A model generated the notes under the pieces. That model did no database searches. It was given only the letters and a program-made list of their open reading frames with translations, and was not told where the DNA came from. Both the position numbers and the translations under genes were made by a program. 64,000 bases of DNA from Pycnococcus provasolii. Its lineage: Eukaryota > Chlorophyta > Pseudoscourfieldiophyceae > Pseudoscourfieldiales. The stretch is from positions 186,001 through 250,000 of the forward strand of contig CP150573.1 of NCBI GenBank assembly GCA_049487715.1. The letters are read 5' to 3'. Numbering within the stretch: position 1 is the first letter of the stretch; each line of letters begins with the position of its first letter. Positions 18,638 through 28,781 of this stretch are shown one piece after another.

Positions 18638-20548
18638 ATGATGGCGAACATGATGAACGTCAAGAAGGTACGTGTGTGTGTTTCTTCGTGCCTTAGTGTG
18701 TTGCTTGTGTGTTAGTGGTGTTTCTTGCTTTTCCTTTGTGCTTCTTTCTTGCTTGTTTCTTTCTTTCCTTGTGTTGGGTCCCTGTTTCTTCTTTGTGTGT
18801 GTGTGTTTCACTTTGTGTTTCTTTGCATTTGTGTTTCAGTGCGGATGAGTGGGGTGGTGAGATTCATGAACTTCATGAGCTTCCCTTCCCTTCATGAAGC
18901 TCGCTCGCTCGCTCGCTCGCTCTTCACGAACGAACTTGCCTTGCGGCGGTGTTACACGCAGGGCACGCAAACTTCCCACGATAAGTAGCGCGTATGCATG
19001 TGGAGACAAACAAGTGGCACAACCCCCTTGGCTTTGCTTTTTCCAAACACATTCCATGCGTCATATTATGGCACAAGATGAATAGTTTTTCTCACACAAC
19101 AACAACCACAACTACCATTTTTACCCTTACAGAACGTCGTCGCATCAGCGGCACGCACGCACCAGTCCCGCAGCAGCGGTGCTCAGGCACACGCTGGCAC
19201 ACCGTCCCAGTGCGTGTTCAGCGCAGGTGCTCGTCGACCGGCACCCAAGGCGACCACCACGCGCCTCTCGCGCCGTGCGAACGTGCTCGCGCAGGCGGCA
19301 GGAAAGACGCTCGACAAGCCTCTTCGCGTTGCCGTCGTCGGCGGAGGACCGTCCGGCTCGTGCGCCGCCGAGGTGCTCGCCAAGGGAGGATGCGAGACGT
19401 ACCTCATCGAGCGAAAGATGGACAACTGCAAGCCGTGCGGTGGAGCCATCCCGCTCTGCATGATCGAGGAGTTTGACCTGCCCATGGAAATCGTCGATCG
19501 CCGTGTGACGAAGATGAAGATGATCTCGCCGTCCAACCGCGAGGTGGACGTCGGACAGACGCTCAACGAGCAGGAGTACATCGGCATGTGCCGCCGTGAG
19601 GTGATGGACGACTTCCTGCGACGCCGCGCGGGCAGGTACGGCGCCAACCTTGTCAACGGACTCATGCAGAAGATCGAGGGTGGAGAGGGCGACCAGCCCT
19701 TCAAAATCACGTACAACGCGTTCGACGGAGAGAACACCGTTGGCGTGAAGACGGAGCTCGAGGTTGACGTCATCATCGGCGCCGACGGTGCCAACTCCCG
19801 CGTCGCCAAGACGATGGGTGCCGGCGAGTACGACTACGCCATCGCCTTCCAGGAGCGCATCACGCTGTCTGACGAGAAGATGAAGTACTACGAGGACCTC
19901 GCGGAGATGTACGTCGGAGACGACGTCTCGCCCGACTTCTACGGCTGGGTGTTCCCGAAGTACGACCACGTCGCCGTGGGCACGGGAACTGTCGTCAACA
20001 AGACGGCCATCAAGCAGTACCAGACGGCGATCCGCGACCGATCCAGCGAGAAGTGCTCCGGAGGAAAGATCATCCGCGTTGAGGCACACCCCATCCCGGA
20101 GCACCCGAGGCCGAAGCGCGTCAGCGGACGTATTGCGCTCGTCGGCGATGCCGCCGGATACGTGACAAAGTGCTCCGGAGAGGGCATCTACTTCGCCGCC
20201 AAGTCTGGCCGAATGTGCGCGGAGGCGATCGTGGCACAGAGCGAGGGCGGCAAGCGCATGGTTGACGAGGGTGACCTCAGCGTGTACCTTGACGAGTGGG
20301 ACAAGAAGTACTGGCTCACGTACAAGGTGCTCGACATCCTGCAGAAGCTCTTCTACCGCAGCAACCCGGCGCGCGAAGCGTTCGTCGAGCTCTGCGACGA
20401 CTACTACGTGCAGAAGATGACGTTTGACAGCTACCTGTATAAGACCGTCGTTCCCGGCAACCCGCTCGATGACGCGAAGCTGCTCGTGAAGACGGTTGGC
20501 AGCATCGTGCGCAGCAACGCTCTTCGCAAGGAGGCGTCTGTCGTGTAA
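18638..20548 (+). CDS. CHLP: geranylgeranyl diphosphate/geranylgeranyl-chlorophyll reductase, plastid
   Basis: The gene is two exons: 18638-18667 (ten codons, MMANMMNVKK) and 19133-20548, joined in phase 0, giving about 481 aa. The enzyme reduces the geranylgeranyl chain to phytyl with NADPH and FAD, supplying chlorophyll, tocopherol and phylloquinone synthesis at thylakoids. The joined N-terminus is Ser/Arg/Ala-rich (transit peptide). The mature part opens with the FAD Rossmann motif VAVVGGGPSGSCAAEVLA and continues with CKPCGGAIP, DVIIGADGANSRVAK, YGWVFPKYDHVAVGTG and RIALVGDAAGYVTKCSGEGIYFA, all hallmark CHLP segments. A long open frame on the opposite strand of exon 2 is a shadow. Codon use is strongly biased, as for a highly expressed photosynthesis gene. 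Confidence 0.96.
18668..19132 (+). other. spliceosomal intron in CHLP
   Basis: The intron starts GTACGTGTG and ends CTTACAG (465 nt), phase 0. It is rich in TTTCTT/GTGTGT and holds a CTCG microsatellite near 18900-18921. Splicing restores an ATG-initiated transit peptide in frame with the reductase, which otherwise lacks a good start. Confidence 0.85.
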
Positions 20549-20665
20549 AGCGGATCGCATGCAAAAACATTGTGCGGAATATGTTGATTTTGTGTTGGTG
20601 GAGAGAGGGAGAGACGGAGAGAGGATGTGTGTTTGAGAAAAATTTTAAGTAATGAAAATCTTTTT

Positions 20666-22723
20666 TTAATTCTGATAACTTAAACTCATGGACTTGGGTG
20701 GAACCCCAGGCGCGTCGCGAAGGTACCCTTCACCGGCAGGCTTCCCGGGAGCACCCGTCGCCTCGCTGATCAGGCGCGTCACCGCCACATACGGGTCATC
20801 CGCGACGCTCGCGCGGTAGTCGACAATTTTCCCGTACTCCGCAAGCCACGGGTGGGATGGTGGATCAACAGCCAGGGCGATGCCCTCGTTCTTCTCCCAC
20901 CAGCCGATCCACGGGAACGCCGGCTGCAGCACAGCAATCTCGGACGTCAGCGTGGCATCGTTCGCATTCGTTGTCGTCCACGTGAGTTTTCGACCATCAC
21001 TCTTTTTACGCAAACTCTCCAGGTACGAAAGGATCGTCTTGTATCCCAATTTCGATCGCATCTCCGATGTCTCCATCGTAAGCACCGCACGAGGCGAGTA
21101 GCCTGGTGCCACCTCCGGCCCGAGCGTGTGCTTCACGCCGAAGCTCTCGCAGACGCGCTGCAGGATATATCGTGCCATGAGCACGTGGTCACCTAGCTCA
21201 ACCGCGGTGCACGGACCAACGGTGAACGTCCACGTCCCAGGCAGCTTGCCAGCCGCAAGGTCGCTCACACGAACGCCGGACGACATGCATGCGGCCAAAT
21301 GGGCATCCGCAAGCTCGCGTCCCACCACGGCACCTGCGCCGGTGCCCGCGAAGTACGGAGTTGCCGCACCCGGAGCGCCACCGTCGGCGGCATGCGGCAC
21401 CGCGCCGCTCCATCCCAGCGGCGACCCGGTGTCCGCATCCACAAGGCCGTACGCCTGCGAAATCGTAAAAGATGCGTCGAAAGACTCGCCTTCGACACTG
21501 CCGAGCACGGCGGCACATGCCCAGCGCTTGTTCGTCTCGTGAGGGACGTAGTCGACGAGATCACCGTTGAGCAGCTGGTGCTTCTGCACGAACAAACCCG
21601 CGGACGGCGGAGGGAGTACGGTGTCGCAGAAGACGATGTACGTCGACGCACCGACGCGGAAGGGATCGCGCATGAGCAGCTGCGGCCGCGCGAAGACGTC
21701 GTCGTCGTTCGATCCTGTGAGATGGTTGGACTCCATACTAGACGCCGCCGCCTTGAATTCGATCATCGGAATTCGAATGGTGTTGTCCTCGGCATCCACG
21801 AGAGCCGGAGCGCCGTCGTCATCCTTCGGCATCTCGTCGAACGTGACCGTCTTGCTGCGCATCGAGCTTGCCGGGTCGCCGGCGGAAAGCCAGACGAACT
21901 CGAGCAAGCTCGACTTGGGCGTCGTGAAGGGCAGGCTGGAAATAATCGCCGCGGCACTCGCGTCGAGCAGCGGCCTGGGTGGCCGCACCATTCCGTCGAT
22001 GCGCTCCTCCTCCCACTCGAGCGCTCCCTCCTCGGTGTCGAGGCCAACCTCCTCGCCAACGGCGTACCCGTCTTCGTCACCCTCCACCACGTCGGGCTCG
22101 ACGTAAGCCTGCGGTATGCGCAGCTCGCCAAATGCTGGCTTGGGCAGTGTGAACACGGCAAGTCTTTCCTCCGTGGCAGCGTCGAGACGCTTCGCCTCCG
22201 CAGCAGCCGCCTCCGCCGCATCCTGCGCATCCTTCTCTGCCGCCTCCATCTCCGCCTTCTCCCTTGCCTCCGCCTCAAGGTCCGGCGTGACAATTTCTGG
22301 AGCAAACTTCGGGTCGAGCAGCTTTTCCTTGCAGAACTTGACCCAGTCGGCTGGCCTCTCCTCCGCGAGAGCGTGGAGCAGGTGAAAGACGAGCCCCCGA
22401 ATCTGGAACAGGTCGAAGTACACCTCTCTGTCCTTCAGCCTGTTGTCCGGGTTGTTGACGAGGTTGTCGTACGTGTAGACATCCATGGTGTGAAACGGCC
22501 TGCAGTCAGGCCGGTCGAGCCTGTGCGGGAAGGCGAGGTTGTAGTCGAGGTTGCACAGCGCGTCGACGAGTCCTTTTCTCGCGTCTTTCGGTCGCAGCAC
22601 CGCCACCTCCTGCACGAGGTGGTCGAAGACGTGCGGCAGTCTGTGCTTGAGCAGGTACTCCGCGACCTTCGACTCGAGCTTGACTGTGGTGGCGAGCGCC
22701 ACGGCGGCGAGCGACGGCGGCAT
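20666..22723 (-). CDS. RIIa/DPY-30 docking domain fused to a catalytically dead glutamine synthetase-like domain
   Basis: The product is 685 aa from the ATG at 22723, preferred over one 48 bp upstream because the sequence before it is hydrophobic and not conserved. Residues about 17-57 (VAEYLLKHRLPHVFDHLVQE) form an RIIa/DPY-30-type dimerisation-docking motif, common in radial spoke and other axonemal proteins. A charged coiled coil follows (about 150-190). From about 340 the sequence tracks eukaryotic glutamine synthetase: RDPFRVGASTYIVFCDT, then GRELADAHLAACMSSGVRVS, VGPCTAVELGDHVLMARYIL, and near the end DDPYVAVTRLISEATG. Every catalytic landmark I can place is changed: IEQEY is ISQAY, NAEVMP is AAGKLP, QWEFQ is TWTFT, and the His of the GAGxHxN loop is lost. 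It is therefore a pseudoenzyme. Ciliary location is inferred from the docking domain. Confidence 0.82.
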   Translation of the reverse strand: MPPSLAAVALATTVKLESKVAEYLLKHRLPHVFDHLVQEVAVLRPKDARKGLVDALCNLDYNLAFPHRLDRPDCRPFHTMDVYTYDNLVNNPDNRLKDREVYFDLFQIRGLVFHLLHALAEERPADWVKFCKEKLLDPKFAPEIVTPDLEAEAREKAEMEAAEKDAQDAAEAAAAEAKRLDAATEERLAVFTLPKPAFGELRIPQAYVEPDVVEGDEDGYAVGEEVGLDTEEGALEWEEERIDGMVRPPRPLLDASAAAIISSLPFTTPKSSLLEFVWLSAGDPASSMRSKTVTFDEMPKDDDGAPALVDAEDNTIRIPMIEFKAAASSMESNHLTGSNDDDVFARPQLLMRDPFRVGASTYIVFCDTVLPPPSAGLFVQKHQLLNGDLVDYVPHETNKRWACAAVLGSVEGESFDASFTISQAYGLVDADTGSPLGWSGAVPHAADGGAPGAATPYFAGTGAGAVVGRELADAHLAACMSSGVRVSDLAAGKLPGTWTFTVGPCTAVELGDHVLMARYILQRVCESFGVKHTLGPEVAPGYSPRAVLTMETSEMRSKLGYKTILSYLESLRKKSDGRKLTWTTTNANDATLTSEIAVLQPAFPWIGWWEKNEGIALAVDPPSHPWLAEYGKIVDYRASVADDPYVAVTRLISEATGAPGKPAGEGYLRDAPGVPPKSMSLSYQN

Positions 22724-24579
22724 AATCACCACAATTACCAGATAATTATTACCACAAGGGTGACGTACCAACCACCAAGCTACTTATTATTACTCCTCCT
22801 GGAGCGAGCTAGCTTAAGGTTGCTTAAGGAGGTCGCCTATTAACACGTGAGAGCCGACGTTGATTGAAAAGTGGTGTCACCGGAGGGCCTCGAGCGCCTT
22901 TTGGGTTCTGTTTTCTACGATAGCGCCTTGCGGGATGGTTCGCCTTCGGTTCGCGTCGGCAAACCGGGTATACACTACACAGTAGCTGTGCACAACATGT
23001 ACATAATTTACCACCTTGATCATCGGGTTTTCTTGTTTTGCACGAGGGAGTCGTTGGCGAGGAATTGCGAATTGCCTTGGCGAGAACGAGAACGAACCTT
23101 TGAGTTGCGACAAGAAGCCGTCACGCCGTGCGTGCGTGTACCTATCGTCTACCTTTGGGATCACCGGCCGGCCTGTTAAGCTTGGGTAAACTTTAGGTTA
23201 GGTCTCCTCACCACGAGGAAACCACTCGAGGGAACACACCTTTGAACGATTTCACACGAAGAACGGTCGAGCAAGGCAAGCAGTTGAAACTTGGAAGCAG
23301 TTCAACGCGTGTCGAAGGTAGGAGCGAACTGTGCGGAGGATTCCACCAGATGCCAGAGGGGGCGTGGTTGGAGGGAGGGAGGGGAATTATTAGCGCATGC
23401 CACCAAGTGCAAGCCGGCTTGCACTGGCTGGGTTGCATGCATGTGGAACCGGCGAGTAGGAAGGCCTACCCGTACTAAGTCTCTGCATCACCCCCTAGCT
23501 AGGGAGGCCCATGGTTTCCCAATTTAGACTGCACAGGTAGTCATCCCACGCTGTTACACGGAGTACTTCCTACCGGTACTGTACGGCGGGACATCATGGC
23601 AGTATGCCACCCTTACTTATGAGTCTTCCCTTTGCGTTTTTTCTGGCAACCCTCTCCCAATCACTACGGGTAATGGAATGGATGCCCAATGCTGCAATGG
23701 AACAGGTCAGTAGAAGGTTAGTAGAACGTTCGGACGTTCGGCAATTCCTGTACCACTATATTCTATTCTGCAGGCCCAACCCAACCAGGCCAACCACTGG
23801 AGGACCAACCAGGAGGTTTGGTTGAGCCCCTATTAATGGGGATTCCCGAACAGTTCTAGGGAAACCAGTTGAAAACGTGCCTGTTGGGTCATTCCAGGGG
23901 CCGGCGGTGTTGCCATCAACGGCATCAGCCATCAGGTACTGTAAGGCCTTGCAGGGGCCCCAGGTGGGGGGGTACTTGCAAGTCCCTTAATAAATGGTAT
24001 CTGGAATACCTTAACATACATCTCTCCATCAGCTTTTCATCAGACGTTTGGCCATCACACCTTAAGGCTTCGATTTGATTCCTTTCTTGGGCTTGTACCA
24101 GGTGCGTCTATGGTGTGGTGTGGTGTGTGGTGTGTGGTGTGTGGTGTGTGGTGTGTGGTGTGTGGTGTGTGGTGTGTGGTGGTGGTGCCTATGGTGGTGG
24201 TTTGGTTGATTTGGCGTAGTAGATTGTAGTAGTTGTGAGTGGGTATTAGTAGTGTTGTTCCTCTGTCTCGCGTATTTATTTATAGCGTACTATTAAGGAC
24301 AAGTAACAAGTGATAGGCGCTTGGCGCTTGTGATATCTCGTGTAGTATCTAACGGTACTATGGCCTTAACTTGTGCATACCTCCGATACACCAGCACGTG
24401 CTGCTTTTCTTACACCGAGTGCCTGACGTGATGGACGGATTACACACGGAGCGGAGTTTCACTTCACTACAAGCCTTGGAAGACTCACACAGTGAAAGCA
24501 ATACACACACAATACAACACTATCCCGTGCAGGTCGTCTGCTCAAGCTTCAAGCTTACACGTGATCGAATTGAGAAAGT
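22724..24579. other. 1.86-kb intergenic region with minisatellite
   Basis: This is the upstream region of two divergent genes. It holds paired CTTAAGG motifs at 22811-22830 near the RIIa-pseudoGS start, another CCTTAAGG at about 24061, and a seven-base minisatellite at 24111-24186. Short open frames here show no protein-like conservation or composition. I see no RNA gene. Confidence 0.5.
24111..24186. repeat. GTGTGGT minisatellite
   Basis: There are about ten tandem copies of a 7-bp unit (TGGTGTG), G/T-only on the plus strand, about 400 bp upstream of the ATP-grasp gene. Confidence 0.9.
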
Positions 24580-27500
24580 ATGGGTTGCGGTGCAAGTTCT
24601 GAGGCGCCGCCAGCTAAGGCTAAGGCTCCGGCACCTAAGCCAGCACCCGCGCCGGCACCGGCGCCCGCTCCCGCTCCGGAGCAGCCGAAGTGGGCACAGG
24701 AACCTGCCCCCGCACCGGCGCCCGCTCCGGCACCTGCCCCGGCGCCGGCACCAGCGAACAAGCTCACGGCTGGCGCCGTCGTGGAGATCTTGGCGCAGCC
24801 GGCGGAACCCGTCGGCAAGATCGTCGTCGTCGAGTGCGAGGGTGGCTCGGACAAGAAGTCTGACGGACACCGCGGCGACACCATCCCCATCTGCAATGCG
24901 CTCATCGAGAAGGGCTGGTCGGCGTACCCGATCTTCTACAGCGACGCGAAGCTCGAGGAGGTGAAGGCTGAGCTTCTCAGCTGCAAGGGCTACATCGCGC
25001 GTATCAACCCTGGCACGTACGACGGCGTGACGCAGTCGACGCTTGACAGCATGTTCCGCGAGGTGGCTGCGACGGGCGTGAAGGCGATGTCGCACCCTGA
25101 TGCGATGATCAAGATGGGTGCGAAGGACGCCCTCGTGAAGATCAAGGACCTCAGCTGCGGCATGCCTGACACGTACGCGTACTACGACATTCCGGCGTTC
25201 AAAGCGCAGTTCCCGAAGAGCATCGCGACGGGCGTGCGCGTGTTGAAGCAGAACCGCGGCAGCCAGGGTGAGGGCATCTGGGTGTGCAAGGTTAAGGAGG
25301 GCCAGGAGGGCGAGGTGACCGGAGCGACGATCCTCGACCTGCAGGAGGCTGTGGACAACCACAAGGAGGAGAAGTCGATTGACGATTTCATGACGTTCTG
25401 CGAGCAGTACATCGTTGGCGAGAATGGCCAGCTGATTGACCAGCGCTTCCTGCCGCGTATTGTCGAGGGCGAGCTGCGCGTGAACATGATCTACGACACG
25501 CCGACGGAGATCATCCACAAGAAGCCCGCCGAGGGCGGCATCTCCGCGACGCTCGCGTCTGGCGCTACGTACGTCAGCTACGCTCCGGACGATCCGCAGT
25601 TCGAGCCGATGATGAAGAGCTTCAAGGCGGATCTGCCGACGATCATGCCCTCGATCGGCATGGAGGGCACGCCGCTCCCGCTCATCTGGACGTCGGACTT
25701 CATCCTCGGCGAGAAGGATGCTGACGGCAACGACACGTACTTCGTGGGCGAGTTCAACTGCTCGTGCGTGGGCATCACGCAGCAGCTGCACCTTACGGGC
25801 AAGGTTGCGGACGCCGCGATCTCGATCTCTACGGCAGGCGCTGCTGCGGCGGCACCTGCTGAGCCTGTGAACAAGCTCACGGCTGGTGCCGTCGTGGAGA
25901 TCTTGGCGCAGCCGGCGGAACCCGTCGGTAAGATCGTCGTCGTCGAGTGCGAGGGTGGCTCGGACAAGAAGTCTGACGGACACCGCGGCGACACCATCCC
26001 CATCTGCAATGCGCTCATCGAGAAGGGCTGGTCGGCGTACCCGATCTTCTACAGCGACGCGAAGCTCGAGGAGGTGAAGGCTGAGCTTCTCAGCTGCAAG
26101 GGCTACATCGCGCGTATCAACCCTGGCACGTACGACGGCGTGACGCAGTCGACGCTTGACAGCATGTTCCGCGAGGTGGCTGCGACGGGCGTGAAGGCGA
26201 TGTCGCACCCTGATGCGATGATCAAGATGGGTGCGAAGGACGCCCTCGTGAAGATCAAGGACCTCAGCTGCGGCATGCCTGACACGTACGCGTACTACGA
26301 CATCGATTCCTTCAAGGAGCAGTTCCCGAAGAGCATCGCGACGGGCGTGCGCGTGTTGAAGCAGAACCGCGGCAGCCAGGGTGAGGGCATCTGGGTGTGC
26401 CAGGTTAAGGAGGGCCAGGAGGGCGAGGTGACCGGAGCGACGATCCTCGACCTGCAGGAGGCTGTGGACAACCACAAGGAGGAGAAGTCGATTGACGATT
26501 TCATGACGTTCTGCGAGCAGTACATCGTTGGCGAGAATGGCCAGCTGATTGACCAGCGCTTCCTGCCGCGTATTGTCGAGGGCGAGCTGCGCGTGAACAT
26601 GATCTACGACACGCCGACGGAGATCATCCACAAGAAGCCCGCCGAGGGCGGCATCTCCGCGACGCTCGCGTCTGGCGCTAAGTACGTCAGCTACGCTCCG
26701 GACGATCCGCAGTTCGAGCCGATGATGAAGAGCTTCAAGGCGGATCTGCCGACGATCATGCCCTCGATCGGCATGGAGGGCACGCCGCTGCCGCTCATCT
26801 GGACGTCGGACTTCATCCTCGGCGAGAAGGATGCTGACGGCAACGACACGTACTTCGTGGGCGAGTTCAACTGCTCGTGCGTGGGCATCACGCAGCAGCT
26901 GCACCTTACGGGCAAGGTTGCGGACGCCGCGATCTCCATCTCTACGGCAGGCGCTGCTGCTGAGGCACCTGCGCCTGCCGCGGAGGCGCCTGCGCCTGCC
27001 GCGGAGGAGCCTGCGCCTGCCGCGGAGGAGCCTGCTGAGCCTGTGAACAAGCTCACGGCTGGTGCCGTCGTGGAGATCTTGGAGCAGCCGGCGGAACCCG
27101 TCGGCAAGATCGTCGTCGTCGAGTGCGAGGGTGGCTCGGACAAGAAGTCTGACGGACACCGCGGCGACACCATCCCCATCTGCAATGCGCTCATCGAGAA
27201 GGGCTGGTCGGCGTACCCGATCTTCTACAGCGACGCGAAGCTCGAGGAGGTGAAGGCTGAGCTTCTGAGCTGCAAGGGCTACATCGCGCGTATCAACCCT
27301 GGCGCGTACGACGGCGTGACGCAGTCGACGCTTGACAGCATGTTCCGCGAGGTGGCTGCGGCGGGCGTGAAGGCGATGTCGCACCCTGATGCGATGATCA
27401 AGATGGGTGCGAAGGACGCCCTCGTGAAGATCAAGGACCTCAGCTGCGGCATGCCTGACACGTACGCGTACTACGACATCGATTCCTTCAAGGAGCAGTT

Positions 27501-28128
27501 CCCGAAGAGCATCGCGACGGGCGTGCGCGTGCTGAAGCAGAACCGCGGCAGCCAGGGTGAGGGCATCTGGGTGTGCAAGGTTAAGGAGGGCCAGGAGGGC
27601 GAGGTGACCGGAGCGACGATCCTCGACCTGCAGGAGGCTGTGGACAACCACAAGGAGGAGAAGTCGATCGACGATTTCATGACGTTCTGCGAGCAGTACA
27701 TCGTTGGCGAGAATGGCCAGCTGATTGACCAGCGCTTCCTGCCGCGTATTGTCGAGGGCGAGCTGCGCGTGAACATGATCTACGACACGCCGACGGAGAT
27801 CATCCACAAGAAGCCCGCCGAGGGCGGCATCTCCGCGACGCTCGCGTCTGGCGCTACGTATGTGAGCTACGCTCCGGACGATCCGCAGTTCGAGCCGATG
27901 ATGAAGAGCTTCAAGGCGGATCTGCCGACGATCATGCCCTCGATCGGCATGGAGGGCACGCCGCTCCCGCTCATCTGGACGTCGGACTTCATCCTCGGCG
28001 AGAAGGACGCTGACGGCAACGACACGTACTTCGTGGGCGAGTTCAACTGCTCGTGCGTGGGCATCACGCAGCAGCTGCACCTTACGGGCAACGTTGCGGA
28101 CGCCGCGATCTCCATCTCCACGGCATGA
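24580..28128 (+). CDS. triple Cj0069-like ATP-grasp protein with N-terminal acylation signal
   Basis: The product is 1182 aa, intronless. It begins MGCGASS (myristoylation plus palmitoylation context), then a Pro-Ala low-complexity linker. Three tandem units follow, starting at about 24757, 25870 and 27046, each about 350 aa and nearly identical in protein and DNA. Each carries IVVVECEGGSDKKSDGHRGD, AMSHPDAMIKMGAKDAL, VRVLKQNRGSQGEGIWV, LPLIWTSDFILGEKDADG and FVGEFNCSCVG. From memory of the family, this order matches the bacterial Cj0069 (DUF6815) ATP-grasp family. The Lys of VLKQNRG and the Glu/Asn of EFN are the expected ATP/metal residues and are kept in all three copies, so all could be active ligases. 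The substrate is unknown. Units are joined by PA-rich linkers that differ in length. Codon use is extremely biased, which suggests high expression. Confidence 0.85.
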   Translation: MGCGASSEAPPAKAKAPAPKPAPAPAPAPAPAPEQPKWAQEPAPAPAPAPAPAPAPAPANKLTAGAVVEILAQPAEPVGKIVVVECEGGSDKKSDGHRGDTIPICNALIEKGWSAYPIFYSDAKLEEVKAELLSCKGYIARINPGTYDGVTQSTLDSMFREVAATGVKAMSHPDAMIKMGAKDALVKIKDLSCGMPDTYAYYDIPAFKAQFPKSIATGVRVLKQNRGSQGEGIWVCKVKEGQEGEVTGATILDLQEAVDNHKEEKSIDDFMTFCEQYIVGENGQLIDQRFLPRIVEGELRVNMIYDTPTEIIHKKPAEGGISATLASGATYVSYAPDDPQFEPMMKSFKADLPTIMPSIGMEGTPLPLIWTSDFILGEKDADGNDTYFVGEFNCSCVGITQQLHLTGKVADAAISISTAGAAAAAPAEPVNKLTAGAVVEILAQPAEPVGKIVVVECEGGSDKKSDGHRGDTIPICNALIEKGWSAYPIFYSDAKLEEVKAELLSCKGYIARINPGTYDGVTQSTLDSMFREVAATGVKAMSHPDAMIKMGAKDALVKIKDLSCGMPDTYAYYDIDSFKEQFPKSIATGVRVLKQNRGSQGEGIWVCQVKEGQEGEVTGATILDLQEAVDNHKEEKSIDDFMTFCEQYIVGENGQLIDQRFLPRIVEGELRVNMIYDTPTEIIHKKPAEGGISATLASGAKYVSYAPDDPQFEPMMKSFKADLPTIMPSIGMEGTPLPLIWTSDFILGEKDADGNDTYFVGEFNCSCVGITQQLHLTGKVADAAISISTAGAAAEAPAPAAEAPAPAAEEPAPAAEEPAEPVNKLTAGAVVEILEQPAEPVGKIVVVECEGGSDKKSDGHRGDTIPICNALIEKGWSAYPIFYSDAKLEEVKAELLSCKGYIARINPGAYDGVTQSTLDSMFREVAAAGVKAMSHPDAMIKMGAKDALVKIKDLSCGMPDTYAYYDIDSFKEQFPKSIATGVRVLKQNRGSQGEGIWVCKVKEGQEGEVTGATILDLQEAVDNHKEEKSIDDFMTFCEQYIVGENGQLIDQRFLPRIVEGELRVNMIYDTPTEIIHKKPAEGGISATLASGATYVSYAPDDPQFEPMMKSFKADLPTIMPSIGMEGTPLPLIWTSDFILGEKDADGNDTYFVGEFNCSCVGITQQLHLTGNVADAAISISTA

Positions 28129-28319
28129 AAGTGATAGGGGTGTTAAACTATGAAATTGAGGCAGTTGGTTACGGTTGGGGTCAAGCGTGGTGGGTAATTA
28201 TCCTGTGAACGATGACAAAATCATTTTTGAGTATTATGATAGTTTTGAAGCAAGACCTTCGTTGTGTTTTAGTTTTTATTTATAGGCGGCACGGTTACAA
28301 AGAGGCACCTCCTCATGCT

Positions 28320-28781
28320 TTAGCGCTTGCCACGGCCGCCCTTGGCAACGGGCGCCTTCTGCGGCATGTTACCCGACTTTGCGCGCGAGGCGGCGTTCGC
28401 CTTGCGTGACTCCTGCAGCTTCTTGTTTCGGTCCTTGATTTCGCGAAGAGCGGCATCGCGCGACGCCTGGCGCACCTCAGACTTCTCCGATCGCTTTTTG
28501 TTGATCACCTCCATAGAAATGCTTCCAATGGCACGTGCCGTCTGTTTGACGACGCCGCGACGCTTCTTGCGTGCGGACGACTCCACCTGGTCCTTTTTGT
28601 GTGCCTTGCGGTACTGGAAGGTCCACGCGATCTTGCTCGGCTTCTTGCGCTGGTTGTACAGCGACTTCACCTTGCGGTTGAGGAAGAGGAATACCTGGGA
28701 ATCCTGGCGGACGTACTTCATGCCGTGTCCCGGGTAGATCTTCAAGCCGGTAAACCGGCAGAGCTCCGTCTTAACGACCAT
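28320..28781 (-). CDS. RPL24: 60S ribosomal protein eL24
   Basis: The product is 153 aa with no intron. It opens MVVKTELCRFTGLKIYPGHG, followed by DSQVFLFLNRKV, KPSKIAWTFQYRKAHKKD and KKRRGVVKQTARAIGSIS, which is the plant/algal eL24 pattern. The basic Ala/Lys-rich C-terminal tail is also typical. It is a component of the large cytosolic ribosomal subunit that bridges to the small subunit. Metazoan eL24 has a zinc-finger-like TRASH region with two Cys pairs; here only one Cys is seen, as in many plant and algal forms. The gene converges on the ATP-grasp gene with about 190 bp between stops. Confidence 0.97.
   Translation of the reverse strand: MVVKTELCRFTGLKIYPGHGMKYVRQDSQVFLFLNRKVKSLYNQRKKPSKIAWTFQYRKAHKKDQVESSARKKRRGVVKQTARAIGSISMEVINKKRSEKSEVRQASRDAALREIKDRNKKLQESRKANAASRAKSGNMPQKAPVAKGGRGKR

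Noticed and set aside
19145-20560. 471-aa minus-strand frame opposite CHLP
   Set aside because: The sense strand encodes an unmistakable reductase; the antisense frame is Val/Leu/Arg-rich noise.
21299-22843. 514-aa plus-strand frame opposite the RIIa-pseudoGS gene
   Set aside because: No recognisable motif and basic, low-complexity composition, while the opposite strand carries domain signatures.
22871-24078. Several 70-100 aa frames in the 1.86-kb spacer
   Set aside because: Unrelated short frames on both strands without motif or codon bias like the flanking genes.
24520-28080. 1186-aa open frame on the minus strand
   Set aside because: It is the antisense of the triple ATP-grasp gene. 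It is open only because of strong GC-ending codon bias, and its repeats mirror the sense repeats.
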